A stretch of 64,000 bases of DNA, from NCBI GenBank assembly GCA_026636295.1, contig CP089454.1, positions 124,001 to 188,000 on the forward strand, in the 5' to 3' direction. Positions within the stretch are counted from its first letter, which is position 1. Every line of letters begins with the position of its first letter. Of the stretch, positions 30,969 through 42,205 are shown in pieces. The DNA comes from Medakamo hakoo. Its lineage: Eukaryota > Chlorophyta > Trebouxiophyceae > Coccomyxaceae. Below the pieces are notes generated by a model. It did not search any database. It saw only the letters and a list, made by a program, of their open reading frames with translations, and had not been told where the DNA came from. The translations under genes were made by a program, and so were the position numbers.

Positions 30969-33443
30969 TCACAGCTCCGTCCACTCATCGTCGCTGCCCT
31001 CCCCCACGCCCACGCTGCTGCCACCGCCGCTCTCACCTCCACCGTCCTCGCTGCTTCCACCACCACCCACGCGCGCGTCCGTGGCCGCGTGCAGGGCGGC
31101 CAAACCCGACACGCCCTCCAGCGCGCCGCCCGGGTCGGCGAGCGCGTCCATCACAAACGCGCTCCCGCGCTCCCTGAACGCCGCCAGCACGCCGGGAGAG
31201 CAGGCCGTGCACACGGAAGAGGCGACGCCCGTCATGGCGACCTGGCTGAAACCGCCGCCTAAGCGGCCGCGCAGCATGTGCGGCGCCGGGCCGAGCGGGA
31301 GGGCGGCAGACAGGCCGTCCGCCTCGGCAGGCGGCGCGCCCGCGCCCTGCGGGTGCGCCAGCACCGCGGCCGCCAGTTCGACGGCCAGGGCGGACGCGAT
31401 GGGGGCTAAACCGGGACGCGCCACCGTGCACTGCTGGTCCAGGGCCCGGTCCGCGGTGGAGTCCCCCGGCGCGACGACGTCGGAACAGAAATAGCAACCC
31501 AGGCGGTGGGGGTGGTGCGCAGGCCTGGCCTGTTTTTCAGCCGCGGCGTCGTCCTTTTTCCCGCCGGCCGCGTCGTCCGCCCCATGCACGCCGTGGCGCA
31601 TGACGACAAAGGTGTCAAAGCCAAGGGCCGCCGTGATGGCCAGCTTGGGCGGGCTCGCCGCGACCAGCAGCGTGGGCAACCAGCGCGACTCGCGCGTGTC
31701 CGTGAGGAGCAGCACGACGTCCGCCCCCTCCACCAGCTCCTGCAGCTTGGCCACGCCGGCTTCAGCCTCCGCCCGCGCGGCTGCCGTGCGGCCTGGGTCG
31801 GCCGGGTCGACCGCCGAGTGCCCGGGCATGGGGATGGACAGGTCCACGCCCACGGCCTCGCTGCCCGGGAAGATTCTCTTCAACGCCGCCGCCGCCGCCG
31901 CCGCTTTGGGCGCGCCGCCGCCCAGGCAGTCGCCGTGCTCGAACAGCGGCTGACGCGGCGGGTTGGAGTAGGAGACGCGGCCGGAGTCGACGAGCGTGAC
32001 GCGGGTCGCGCCCCAGCCGAGCAGGGCGCGCGCGGCGCCGCAGCCGAGCGTGCCCGCGCCCAGCAGCAAGAAACGCGCCGCCCCGATCGCGTTTAGGTCC
32101 AGGGACGGCGCGGCCCGCCAGCGCATGAGGCGCAGGTTCAGGGCCAGGGCGTCGGCCGCCAGGCGGGCTGGGTCCAGGGCCGCGGCGAGGGAAGCCACGC
32201 GCGGGCCTGGGCGGCCTTTCGCGTTGGGCTCCCACCCCGCGACGTGCGCGGTCTGCTGTTGTTCGCCAACCACCACCACCTCCTGGCCCGCCACGCGCAG
32301 GACGCGGGAGGCCGAGGCACACGTCCGCCCGCCGGCGTGCGGCCGCACGGCCAGCAAGGTCAGGGAAGAGGGACCGCCGTCCTGCTCGACGAAAAAGCCG
32401 CCGGCTGCAGCGGCCACCAGAAGGTTGCGCGCGGGCCACCCGGGCGCGGCAGCGTCGCCGGACGGGTCGTCAAACGCCAGCCAGACGTCCTCCGAGCCTT
32501 TGAGGTCGGCCCATGCGGTCAGCGGGGCTGTGCGGGCGGGCGGCAAGGGGGCACCCCCACCGTCGGAAGGCACGACAACCAACCACGCCGGCGCGTGGCC
32601 GCCTTCCCCGCCGACGCCGCCGACGCCGCGCCAGACGTCGCACCCGGCAGCGACGGCCGCCGCCCGGTCCCGGCCCAGCACGGCCTCCAAAGGCGCAGAC
32701 TGCGCGGGCACGGAACCGCCGCCCTCCAAGGGCAACGACCGCCAGGGCGCGGGCGGCAGGAGGGCCGGCACGGCCGCCCAGTGCGTGAAACGATACGTTT
32801 TCAGGTCCGCGTGCGCAAGCAGGACAAACCGGGCCATGCAGGCCGCCGGGTCGGACAGCGCGTCCCCGGCCGCGATGGCGGAGGTTGCGGCGGACGCAGC
32901 AGCCGCGGTGGCAGCGCCCCGGTCGAAACTTTTAAAGCGGGCGAGCGAATTGACGACCCAGAGCGTGCCCGGGATGGGGGCCAAGCCGGACGGTGGGCGG
33001 GCGGCCGGTCCGTCCAGGGATCGGGCGTTTAGGGTGAGCGGGGCCGCGACGCCGGCGTGCGTGGACGCGCCCAGGAAGCCTGTGTTAGGTGTGGGGGAGG
33101 GGAGGCCTGAGCTCCAACGCACGCGGCCAGGTTTTTCTCAGCAGCGAGGGGGAAAAAAGGGAGCACGCAAACCCTTGCCTGTCACGGGCACGGGGTCCTC
33201 CGACAGGCACCACTCGTCCAGCTTCAAGTCGCCTAGCCGGGCCCAGAAGCCCGGGTCGACGGCGGTCTGTTTTTGGTGCGGGTGGGAGGCACGAAGTGAG
33301 CGACACGAAAAACGCATGCGTTTGTCTTTTTTTCCGCTCGACACGCAACGCACCTGGAGCTGCTGGAATTGGATGATGGGCCCGCTCGAGTCTTCAGATG
33401 GGCCACCGCCTGGCCGTGGCGGGGGCGGCGTGTCGTCCGCCAT
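30969..33443 (-). CDS. ATG7: Autophagy E1-like enzyme ATG7
   Basis: Exons 33354-33443, 33179-33266 and 30969-33079 encode 762 residues. The N-terminal domain begins GPIIQFQQLQ, then DPGFWARLGDLKLDEW and LSEDPVPVTGFL. The E1 domain has the nucleotide loop LLGAGTLGCGAARALLGWG, SYSNPPRQPLFE and the catalytic Cys at about 610 in LDQQCTVARPG. ATG7 activates ATG8 and ATG12 for autophagosome formation in the cytosol. The second intron (33080-33178) appears to use a GC donor (CAG|GCAAGG); the neighbouring GT would add two residues inside a conserved turn. The tail is acidic and Ser/Gly-rich, ending DDEWTEL. Confidence 0.95.
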
Positions 33444-33557
33444 GGGTGGAGAGGCGCGAGGCGCGCTGAGCGAAAGCGGGTCTGTGTCTCGACCAGTCCT
33501 TGCACCCTGCTCTCTCTCTATGACAACACCCCCCCGGCTCTCTCTCTCCCCCTGCCA

Positions 33558-34463
33558 TCACCTCCTGACCCTTCCCACGCCGAGCGGGTCGTGGTGCAAC
33601 GCAAAGGGCGCTACCGACGCGTCGAAAGAGGCACCACCTCCACCCTGGCACCCGATCGCGCCGCGCATCACGCCCACGCCGCCCGGCAAGTCGGTCGCTG
33701 AATAGTACTCAAAGCAGTCGCCGGGGGCGAGCGTGGGCGTGGCGCCGACCAGGCCTGGCGAGCCCGGCGGGACGGACGCGTGGAGGCGGCCGCGGCCGTC
33801 CCTGATCGTCCAGGCCCGGGTCGCGAGGCGGACGGGCGCGCTCGCGTCCTCGCGTCCGCCGACGTGCGTGACGCGGAGGCGGTACGTGAAGAGGAAGCGC
33901 TCACCGGACGGTGAGGGGGGAGGAGGAGGGGGGCCGTCGCCCTCGCCGCCGCCGCCACCAAAGTCGAGGACGAGGCCTTCTGAGCTGGCGCCACCCCCGC
34001 CACGGCCGGCAGTCGGCAGCGGGCCCACGACCGCACTCGTCGCGTCCACCCGCACGCCGCGCGTCTCACAAGTCGACGAGCACCGCTCCATCTTGCGTTG
34101 GTCTTGCAAGGCGCGCAGGCCGGCCAGGCCTGCGTCCAGCGGGGTGGGCCCGCCCGCGCCCGCCCGGGCGGCGTCCAGGATCCAAGCACGGAGCGCGGCT
34201 CCGCCCGCCCAGCCGCCCCCAGGCGGAGGGTGTAGGCCCTCCGGCAAGACGGCGGCCGCCGCGGCCTCGTGGTAGGCATCGCCCGCCAAGGCCAAGCCGT
34301 GCGCACCGATGCGCCAGGCGGACAGGTCGAGCGGCGCTCGCACAGCCAGGCGGGTCGGCGTGTCGCCGCCGCCGCCGGCTTTGGCCGCCGCGTCCGCCGC
34401 CCACAGCCGGGCCTGCCGCAGCAAGGCTCGAACGACGGCCCGGCCGACCGCGCCGTCAGCCAT
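33558..34463 (-). CDS. ApaG (DUF525) domain protein
   Basis: Single exon, 301 residues, start MADGAVGRAVVRALLRQARL. The C-terminal ~130 residues form an ApaG domain: FTYRLRVTHVGGREDASAPV, RLATRAWTIRDGRGRLH, GSPGLVGATPTLAPGDCFEY, YSATDLPGGVGVMRG. This is a β-sandwich fold seen alone in bacteria and as an extra domain in eukaryotic proteins. The N-terminal ~170 residues are helical, with QDQRKMERCSSTCETRGV before the domain; this layout resembles plant ApaG-domain proteins of unknown function. A longer protein would need a TTG start and was not used. No clear organelle targeting. Confidence 0.82.
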   Translation of the reverse strand: MADGAVGRAVVRALLRQARLWAADAAAKAGGGGDTPTRLAVRAPLDLSAWRIGAHGLALAGDAYHEAAAAAVLPEGLHPPPGGGWAGGAALRAWILDAARAGAGGPTPLDAGLAGLRALQDQRKMERCSSTCETRGVRVDATSAVVGPLPTAGRGGGGASSEGLVLDFGGGGGEGDGPPPPPPSPSGERFLFTYRLRVTHVGGREDASAPVRLATRAWTIRDGRGRLHASVPPGSPGLVGATPTLAPGDCFEYYSATDLPGGVGVMRGAIGCQGGGGASFDASVAPFALHHDPLGVGRVRR

Positions 34464-34553
34464 GGCCCTCCACGCACGCGGTCCGTGGGCCACAAACACA
34501 CGGCGGACGGACAATTGGGAGTGTGTGAACTCCCGGCGCGTTTTTTTCTTTTT

Positions 34554-36274
34554 TCAACCTTCTCCCTCATACCCGGCCGCCCTGCCCACCCTGCCCACGC
34601 CCACAACAGCAGCCGGCGCCGCGTCCGCCCCGACCTCAGGCGTCTCCAGCCCACGCCACGTCCGTCTCGAATTCAGGAAGTCGGCGCCCGTCCGCACCGT
34701 CGACAGTTCTCCGCCACCACCGGCTCCAGCCTCGCCGACCGCACGCCCGCCGCGCGGCACGAGCGCCAGGCCGGCCATGGACGAGGAGGCAGAGGCCGCC
34801 GCGTCGTCAGGCGCTTCGGGCACCGGCACGGCCGCCTGCACGTCGCCCGGCTCGTCAAAGCGGTAGGACGACGGGTCCCACGCGTCCAGCGGGTCGGCCC
34901 CGCCCTCGCCGCCGCCCACCGCCCACGCCAGGCGCGCCTCGTGCGGCGTGACGACGGGCGCCAGCCAGTCCTTGCCGCCACCCAGGAGCTGGGAGGGCCC
35001 CGACTCCGCGACGGCGACCCAGGCGTCGACCTCCGGGAAGTTGGCCAGCTTGAAGGGCGTCGGGCGGCCGATGACAAAGGTGTAAGGCGTCTTCCCCGCG
35101 GCGACGGCGGCGTCCCTGAGGGCGTCCGCCTCCGCCACGACCGCGGGATCGCCGAGGGACGTGACCAGGATGCCGACAATGGTCGCGGCCCGGGCTTTGT
35201 GGATGAGGAAGTAGCGGCGCCGGGCGGCGGCGGGTGCGGCGGGCGGGAGGCCCGGCGTGACGGCATACGGCGGCGTGTCGCCCCGCGCTCCTCCGTCCAC
35301 GGCGGGCGTCGCCACGCTCGCCCACCCTGCCGCACCCGACAGGGCCAGATGCAGGGCGTCCAGGGCGGGGGAGGACGCCCACGGATCGTCGGCGGCGGCC
35401 GCGTCGTCAGTGCGCCCCGCGTCACTCAGTGCCGGGCCAGCCCATAAGTACGCGCACGCCGCCGGCCGCCCGCCCGCAGCCGGCGGCAGCCTCCACGTCA
35501 GGCCCGCCAGGGAGACGACGACGGAACCGTCGGGCTCCGGCTCAGACACCGACGGCAGCCGCGGGCCGGGTTCCAACACCACGCCCGGCGCGCGGCCGAC
35601 GACGACGACCGGCGCGGCGCGCCCTGGCCCGCGCTCCTGCCCCCTCAACACCGCTGCTTCCACCGCGTCGGCCGCGTGGTCCAGCCTCTGGTCCAGGAGT
35701 AAGACGAGGGCTGGGACGGACGCGTCCAGGGTGGCCGCGTGCGCGCGGGCGGCGGACGCCAAAGCCTCGGGATCCACAGGAGCAGGCCGCCGGCAGAAGA
35801 CGAACCGGGCGGGCAGGCGGGCAGGGCGGGCGAGCGACGCTGGACCGTAGTGAATTGCCACGTCTGCGCGGCCGTGGTCGATGGCCGTGACCTCATCCAG
35901 CGCGGCCGGGTTGAAGGAAGAGTCGGCGACGACGAAAAACTGGTGGGTGGGTGAGAGGGGAGCGGCGGGTTGGGAGCAGCCACGGCTTTCGCATGCCGCA
36001 CGTTTTCGCGGCCGGGCCTGCGCGTTTTTCACTCTCCCACCCGTCCCACTGTGTGCCCGGATCCTTTAGTAGCCAGCATACATGGCCACTCTCTCACCTC
36101 GGCATCCAGGCCGCGCGCTTCTGCGCCAGCCCGCAGCGCTTCGGCCACGCCCAGCGCGTCTCCGAGCAGGGCGTCCGGCCACTGCAGGGCGACGCGCAGA
36201 GGGCGGTCATCAACGGGCCTGGAGCTCAGCCAGTCCAGCGTGGCGGGCACGTCATAGTCGCCGGCTACGGTCAT
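34554..36274 (-). CDS. DPH2: Diphthamide biosynthesis protein 2, lacking Fe-S cysteines
   Basis: Exons 36098-36274 and 34554-35939 (phase 0) encode 520 residues. The start MTVAGDYDVPATLDWLSSRP and RVALQWPDALLGDALGVAEA match DPH1/DPH2 N-termini; later blocks include DHGRADVAIHYGPASLARPA, LPARFVFCRR, KARAATIVGILVTSLG and GRPTPFKLANFPEVDAWV. DPH1-DPH2 transfers the aminocarboxypropyl group from SAM to a His of eEF2. The positions where the family carries cluster cysteines are substituted: SFNPAALDEV (usual GSCCVDEV), GPASLA (usual GHACLS) and VAVAES (usual VACPE). The frame is otherwise intact and codon use normal. DPH2 rather than DPH1 is inferred from overall length and motif style. Confidence 0.85.
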
Positions 36275-36407
36275 TCGCAACGGGACGGAAAAGTCGACCC
36301 CCGCGAAAAAAATGCCACTCCGGAGTGGCCGGGCCGTCGTTTGTCGCGACCGCCGCACTGCTAATTTCGCGCGCGCAACAAAACGCTCTCACAGAAAAAA
36401 AAACGCC
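36275..36407. promoter_or_regulatory. Divergent promoter region, DPH2 / TMEM14
   Basis: Only 133 bases separate the two start codons, the shortest head-to-head gap here. An A8 run precedes the TMEM14 start (about 36395-36403). Confidence 0.4.
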
Positions 36408-37177
36408 ATGTACGACTTCTGCCTCACGTAAGTTGTATGCACCTGCGACCCGAGCCCTTGATGAAAGCGCTAAAAAATCCGGGAGCGGGGGCACGCGTCC
36501 CGGGCCGCCCCGTCTGTCGACATTTGGTCGAGCGCGCGGGCGCGCGACGGCGCAGCTTGTTTCCCGCGCCGCCACAGCCAGCCAAGCCGGGAGAGCCTGG
36601 GCTTGTCACCCGCCTCGTTGGAAACGGAGATGCCCGCTCTGAACCACAGGCCCGGAAACACGACCTGCTCTGACAGCCCAACGCTCTGCCGGTCGCGCGG
36701 AGAAAGCGGCGTCGTTTTTTTTTTCCGTCTCCCCCCTCGCTTTCAACCTCCCTCCCTCCCCCGCCTCAAAAAAAAAAAAACAGTTTCCCCTACGCCGCCG
36801 CCCTGGCCGGCGCCGGCATCTGGGCCTGGGTCACAGAAGAGTCCAAGCCGTCCCTCATCGCCGGCGCTGCCTCCTCTGCCATCCTCGCCGGCGCGGGCCT
36901 GGCTTCCCTGAAAGCCTACGAAGCCGGCCGCCTGGCCAAACCGGCCACGGCCATTTCCCTCGCCGTCGCGCTTGCCCTGACCGCCAAAATGGGCCTGCGC
37001 TACCAGGAGACGCGCGAGGTCGTGCCTGCGCTGGCGGTGGCCGCGCCGTCGGCCGCCATGGCGCTGTTCTACGTGTGGTCTCTGGTCGCGGGCCCCGCGC
37101 CGTCAAAGGGTGGCAAGAAAGGCGGTGGCGTGCGCCGGTCCACGCGGACGCCGACCAAGGCCCGGAAAGCGGCTTGA
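36408..37177 (+). CDS. TMEM14 family membrane protein
   Basis: Exons 36408-36427 and 36784-37177 (phase 2) encode 137 residues. MYDFCLTFPYAAALAGAG matches the family start (MHDFCFTIPYG...GG); four hydrophobic segments follow: AAALAGAGIWAWV, LIAGAASSAILAGAGLASL, TAISLAVALALT and ALAVAAPSAAMALFYVWSLV, with KMGLRYQETREVVPA between the last two. The tail is short and basic (TRTPTKARKAA). TMEM14 proteins include animal TMEM14C and plant FAX fatty-acid exporters. There is no transit peptide, so an ER or mitochondrial member is likelier than plastid FAX1. The intron is 356 bases and ends in a run of A before CAG. Confidence 0.9.
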
Positions 37178-37220
37178 CATGGGTTGTGTGTGGAAGGAGG
37201 CGAATGCCTGGAACGAAGGG

Positions 37221-37234
<14 letters not shown>

Positions 37235-37266
<32 letters not shown>
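37235..37266 (+). repeat. Poly-G tract (G32) preceded by GT repeats
   Basis: Thirty-two consecutive G directly after a short (GT)n, 58 bases after the TMEM14 stop and ahead of the convergent RpoT stop. The longest homopolymer in the window. Confidence 0.95.
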
Positions 37267-37267
<1 letters not shown>

Positions 37268-37340
37268 CCAGAGACGGGGCGGGTGAGTGAAAAGAATGAA
37301 AAACGAACGCCCCCTTTTTTGCCATCGATTTTTTTTTTCT

Positions 37341-37345
37341 TTACA
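37341..37345 (-). terminator. Possible TGTAA polyadenylation signal for RpoT
   Basis: TGTAA on the minus strand, 25 bases after the RpoT stop and followed by an A-run. TGTAA is the known poly(A) signal of many chlorophyte mRNAs. Confidence 0.35.
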
Positions 37346-37369
37346 GTGAGCAAAAGCGGCCCGACTCCT

Positions 37370-40300
37370 TCAAGAAAAGAAGTAGGGCGAGTCCCGGACT
37401 TGTTCCAGATCCAGGCTGCCCTGGGCCGGCAGCGGCGGCAGCTCGATGCCCGGGTGGGCGGCCGCCAGCTCCGCCGCCAAGTCCTCCAGCAGCGGGCGCG
37501 CGTGCAGGTCCACAAACTGCTCCCGCAGGATGGAGCTCAACTGGCCGACCGTCCCGGCGTGCGTCCAGAAGGAGTCGTGCACGCCCGCGAAACACAGGCC
37601 CGCCCGCGCGGCGGCGGACGCGGTCATCATCATGTGCGTCGAGTCCAGGGCGTGGATGAAGTTGGGCGGGAAGGCGGCGCGCTGCCGCGCCACGGACACG
37701 GGCGACGACGCGTCGCCCGAGCTCAGGACCAGGCGCTGGAGGACGGTGCGCACCGTGTGGGCGCGCTCCCGGCGGTATGGCTGGGTGACGGGCAGGCCCA
37801 GGGGCGTCGTCCAGGTGACGGGCGAGCCGGTGCGCGCGACCAGGCCCGCCACGGTCGCGAGCCAGCCCTGGATCGCGCGCGCGGACGAAAACAGCTCGCG
37901 CAGCCCCTCCAGCGTGACGCGCGCGCCGTAGTTGGCGACGTCAAACGCGTGGTCCACGCCCGCGGGCGTGTTGCCCTGGGCCGCCATCCACCCGCGCTCC
38001 CTCAGCCGGTCCATGACCTGGCCGCGCGCGCCGACAAAAGTCACGCCGTAGACGCTCGTCATGACGGTCTGCTTGACGAGCTTGCGGTCGACTTCGCCCA
38101 CGAGCGCGGCCGCGGCGGGCGGGGGGTTGGGGGAAGCGGCGTCGCGCGCGACGCGGCGGGCGACGACGTCCGCGACGCCCGCGTACACGTCCCGCGGCGC
38201 GCCGCCCGGCACCAGGTTGACGGCGGCGCCGCCTTCGGCGTCCCTGCCCAGGGCCGCGTAGTGTTGCAGGCCGTTGCAGGAGCCGTCGATGCGGACGGGG
38301 AGGCGGGAGAGGAAGGACGGCGGGTCGCCCGTCGCGTCCGCGGCCGCCACCTCCACGCACGTGGCCAGCAGTTGCCAGGGATCCTCGCCGCCCGTCCACC
38401 ACTCGCAGGCCGCCGGGTCGGCCGCGGACGCGACGATGTCGGCCATGCGCTCTTGGGCGAAGGACCGCCGCCCTTCAAAGGACAGCTTGTCCGCGCCCTG
38501 GCCCCACGCGTTGGCCACCTGGACGAGCAGCCAGTCGTAGCCGTCGCGCCCCAGCGGCCGCGCTTCCGCGAATTCCAGCAGGCCGCGGCACAGGTCGGAG
38601 CCCAGGTGGTTGAGGTGCGGGTGCATGGGGTACGCCCGGCCCCGGAAGTCCAGGTTGTGCGGGTAGAAAAAGGCGGCCTCGCCCGCGTACCGGCGCGCGA
38701 CGCTCAGTTTCAGCTCCGTGTCGCACCGCAGCGAGTGGCGCTCCTTGTTCACCTTGGTCGCCCAGTGGTTGGCCGCGTACCGGAAGCGCCGCTCCTGCTG
38801 GGTTTCGCCTCCCGCCGTGAGGGCGGGCGCCGTCCCGCCGCCGCCGGGCAACCAGGGCCGGCGGGCGTACAGGGGTGGAGGGGGCGGCGTGCGAGGCATG
38901 TCGTCGCGTGGGACGAGGCCGGCCACGCCACCGCCGCCCGCCCAGGCCGCTTCCACCGCGGCCAAGACGGGGCCGTTGATCTTCCAGGGGACGGCGCCGA
39001 GCGCGTTCAGAGCGCCGTAGACTCTCCCCAGACCGACGGGCGGTTTGGCGTCCGCGGCGCGCAGGGCGGCCCGCAGCTCGGCGGCCGCGCCCGGGTGGCG
39101 CGGCGGGCGGACGACGAGCGAGCGGAGGACAAGGTGGCCGCCCTCGTTGGACGACCGCCAGGGCAGCGGCGGCACGAGCATCGGCTGGTACGCCGGCGTG
39201 GCGGCTGCCGCCAGCAACCCGGACCGGCCCATGGCCCGGCGCCCGATCTCGTCGTGGGCGCGCAGGACGCCCACGCGCGCGCCGCGCCACTGCCGGTCAA
39301 AGTGGGCAAACGCGGGTTCGGGGGCGGCGCGCGCCGCGCGCGGCGCGCCGGGCTCGGCCGGCGGCGTGATGGTGCACCCCTCGATGAGCGCTTTAATGAG
39401 CACAGCCCCCAGCTTCACATGGTCCGCGGGCGTCCACTCCGGGACGGCTTGGAGCGATTTCAGGGCGCGGACGGCGACGGTGGAGCGGGTCAGCCGCGCG
39501 TTGGGCGGCCGCCCGCGCGCAGCGAGCTCCTTTTCCAGGCGCTTCAGCCGGCGCCCCAGGTCCGTCGCCGGGTCGGGTTTTTTGGACGCGCCGCCCGACA
39601 CGCCGCGCAGCGACGACGGCGTCGCTTGCAGGCGCGGCCCGCCCCACCCGCGCTCGTCCGTCATGGACCGAAAGCGTGCGAGCAGCGCCGCCTCCTCCTC
39701 CGGCGACAGCCCTTCGCCGCCGCCGCCCGCGCCCGTCGACGGCGCGCTTTCCCGCGCCCGCCTGGAGGTGGCGGCCCCGACCGCTTCTTCATACGTGGCG
39801 GCCATGCCGGACCGGAGGGCGCGCTCCCGCCGGACCGCCTCCCTCAACCGCTCCAGCTGGACCTGGGTCGCGACGTTCCGCCCGATGGCCAGGGCGACCG
39901 CCGTGAACCGCACTTCCAGGCGCGGCTCGGCGGTCGGGTGGGTGAAGGGCGCCCTGTCGGGGCGGGCCGGCATGGTGGAGGCGTCGTCGGACGGGGAGAG
40001 GGCGGCGTCGGCGGCGGCGTCGCCGTCGCTGTCGCAGGCGGGGGCGGGCCCCCCGCCAAGGCTGGAGTAGGACAGCGGCGTCGCGACGCCCTTGGCCGCC
40101 GCCGCCGCCGCCCGGCCGCGCGAAAACTCGGGCCCAGCGCTCTCGCCCGTCCCGCCCACGGGGCCGGGGGGCCCGCTCCCGCCCGCTGACCCGCGCGGCG
40201 CGCGCGGGACGAGGACGCCCTTGATGAGCGTGTGCAGGGCGATCACGGCGAGCGCCTCGGCGTCCAGCAGCAGCAGCCTCGGCCCCATCTTGCGCCTGTC

Positions 40301-41262
40301 CACGCCCGGCTCCTCGCCCGCGACGGCCAGCTGCTCCCGGCGAATGGCTTGCACAGCCCCACCATACATTTCGGCCATCATGGACGCGGCGGGGCCGTGG
40401 TCGGCCGCGATGTTGGCCGCGACGCTCGCGGCCATGTCGGCTTCGTACCGCGCCCTCGCCTCGTCCAGCCCGCTCCGCTCCAGGTCCAGCTGGCGGGCCC
40501 AGAGTTCCAGGACGCGGTCCGGGTCCTGGTCGAAAAAAGCGGAGGAAGGGGACGGCGGGCCCGAAGGCGGGGAGGGCGCCGGCGTCCCTGGCGTGAAACC
40601 GTCGAGCAGGGCCTGGAGCGGCGCAAACAGCATGGCGTCCGCCGTCGCGGGCGGCGGCGGAGGGGGGGCAGTGCTTGGCGCGCCCGCCCTCCCTCCGCCA
40701 TCTGCTGGCGCCGCCGCCACGGGCGTCTGCGCGGGCCTCTTCGGGCGTGGCAAAGCCCGGGCGTGCGCGCGCGCGCGCAGCATGTAGAGGTTGAAAACAA
40801 GGCGGTCGTGGATGGAGGCGGGGGATGGGCGCGGTGGTCTGGAGCCCGTGTTTTGAGGCGGGCCGGTCGTGTTACCGCCTCCGGACGGTGGTGGAGGTGG
40901 CGGAGGGCGGGCGGACGTGCTGTGTGGGGAGTGGAGGGCGTTGATGGATGGGGCAGGTTGAGAGTCGGAGAGCGGCCCGCATGCCTTGTTTTTTTCGTCC
41001 ACGCCGCGCCCGCACGGGGCCACACACGTCCCTACCCATTCCCTGTATGCACTAACCTGGCGCCCGCTTCCTCCGCCGCCGCTGGCTGGGCGGCAAAGCC
41101 ACGGGATGCAGGGCGACTGGCCTTGTCCGCACCGCCCGCCGCGCGCTCGCCGGCGGCGGCCAGCGTGCCGCGGCCGCTCGTGCTTGCAGGGCCGCCACGG
41201 GCAGCGGACGCGGCGGTGGCCTCGCCCGCCCAGCGCAGGGCATGGGCGAGCGCTCGCCGCAT
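37370..41262 (-). CDS. RPOT: T7-type single-subunit organellar RNA polymerase
   Basis: Exons 41057-41262 and 37370-40919 (phase 2) encode 1,251 residues. The first exon is an Arg/Ala/Ser-rich presequence (MRRALAHALRWAGEATAASA) typical of mitochondrial import. The catalytic residues of the phage polymerase family are present: Asp947 in RIDGSCNGLQHYAALG, Lys1018 in KLVKQTVMTSVYGVTF and Asp1184 in GVHDSFWTH; the protein ends SPYFFS. It transcribes mitochondrial DNA; green algae usually keep one RpoT. The N-terminal ~600 residues hold long Pro/Gly-rich inserts between conserved helices, making it larger than plant RpoT (~980). The intron donor GTTAGT is rarer than others here. Confidence 0.95.
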
Positions 41263-41434
41263 GGCTTAGTAAAAGGGCGGAGACAGGGACACGCGCGTGT
41301 GCCCTGTCCCTCCGCCCGCAACAAAGAGGGAAAAAATGGAAAGAGGGAGTGCGGCCAGCCATCGACGCTCACTCTCCTGTTCAGGGGGCCGAGAGACTGA
41401 ACGCCTCCCGCGCTGGGCGGCCCGTCCAGCGACG
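41263..41434. promoter_or_regulatory. Divergent promoter region, RpoT / MOG1
   Basis: 172 bases between start codons; no TATA box or recognised motif. Confidence 0.35.
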
Positions 41435-42205
41435 ATGGGCCCACCCCTGGCACCGCCGGACACGCCCGCCCACCCGCCCGACCCACCCCACCCCGTCCAA
41501 CTCTACGGCGGCGCTCTCTCGGCTGACATCCCGGCCCGCTGCGCCGACGTGTCCACCGCCCGGCCCGTGCCCGACCACCAGGAAGTCTTCGCCGACCCGG
41601 GCCGGGACCAGAGCGTGGTGTTTGAGATTGTGGTGAGTTGTGTTGGGTGGGGGTGGTGCGTGGGGAGGCGTGGAAAGCCGCGACGACACGAAAAGCCTTG
41701 TTTCGATACGAAAAGCCAACCCGTCTCGCGCCCTTCCATCCCGCCCACCTCCCCACATCAACAGGAGTTCAACGCGTCCGTCCCCGACGCGCAAGCCGCG
41801 GCTTTTTACTTCGCGGACCAAGCCACCCAGAACGAGGCGGTGTCGTCTGAGTTGGCAACCACCGCGACGCGGGCCCTGGCGGACGCGGTGCCGCTGGTTG
41901 CAGCGGCTGGAAGTGAGCAGGCTGCGGGCGCGGTCGTCCTCACCGCCGCCGGCACTCAGGCCGCAGCCAAGGGCCGGGCGTCCTCGCCCGACGCCCTCAA
42001 CACCGTCGACATTGCCCTCGCTGTCCTGCGCCTGCCCTCAGTCGCGTCGGACGTCCTGGTGGTCGTCAACACCGCGACGGCAGTGGGGAACGGGTCGTCT
42101 GTGCTGGCGGGGGTTGGTTCCGTCGGCAGGGCGGGCGATTCGGCCGCGCTGTTGGAGCGTGTCCTGCAGTCCTTGCGCATCCAGGACTGGGGGCTGTTTG
42201 GGTAG
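41435..42205 (+). CDS. MOG1: Ran guanine nucleotide release factor, MOG1 family
   Basis: Exons 41435-41632 and 41765-42205 (phase 0) encode 212 residues. The core reads QLYGGALSADIPARCADVST, RPVPDHQEVFADPGRDQSVV and FEIVEFNASVPDAQAAAFYF, matching MOG1 (LFGGA...P....DVS..R.VPDNQEVF......DQS...ELLE). MOG1 binds Ran in the nucleus and promotes nucleotide release. Length is normal (about 185-220). The intron is G-rich in its first half and C-rich in its second. Confidence 0.9.
   Translation: MGPPLAPPDTPAHPPDPPHPVQLYGGALSADIPARCADVSTARPVPDHQEVFADPGRDQSVVFEIVVSCVGWGWCVGRRGKPRRHEKPCFDTKSQPVSRPSIPPTSPHQQEFNASVPDAQAAAFYFADQATQNEAVSSELATTATRALADAVPLVAAAGSEQAAGAVVLTAAGTQAAAKGRASSPDALNTVDIALAVLRLPSVASDVLVVVNTATAVGNGSSVLAGVGSVGRAGDSAALLERVLQSLRIQDWGLFG

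Noticed and set aside
34464-34514. N-terminal extension of the ApaG protein by 17 codons
   Set aside because: It would require a TTG start; the ATG at 34463 is in good context and suits the family.
30969-36274. An operon of ATG7, ApaG and DPH2
   Set aside because: They share a strand with 90-114-base gaps, but each has its own start, and introns and leaders fit separate eukaryotic genes.
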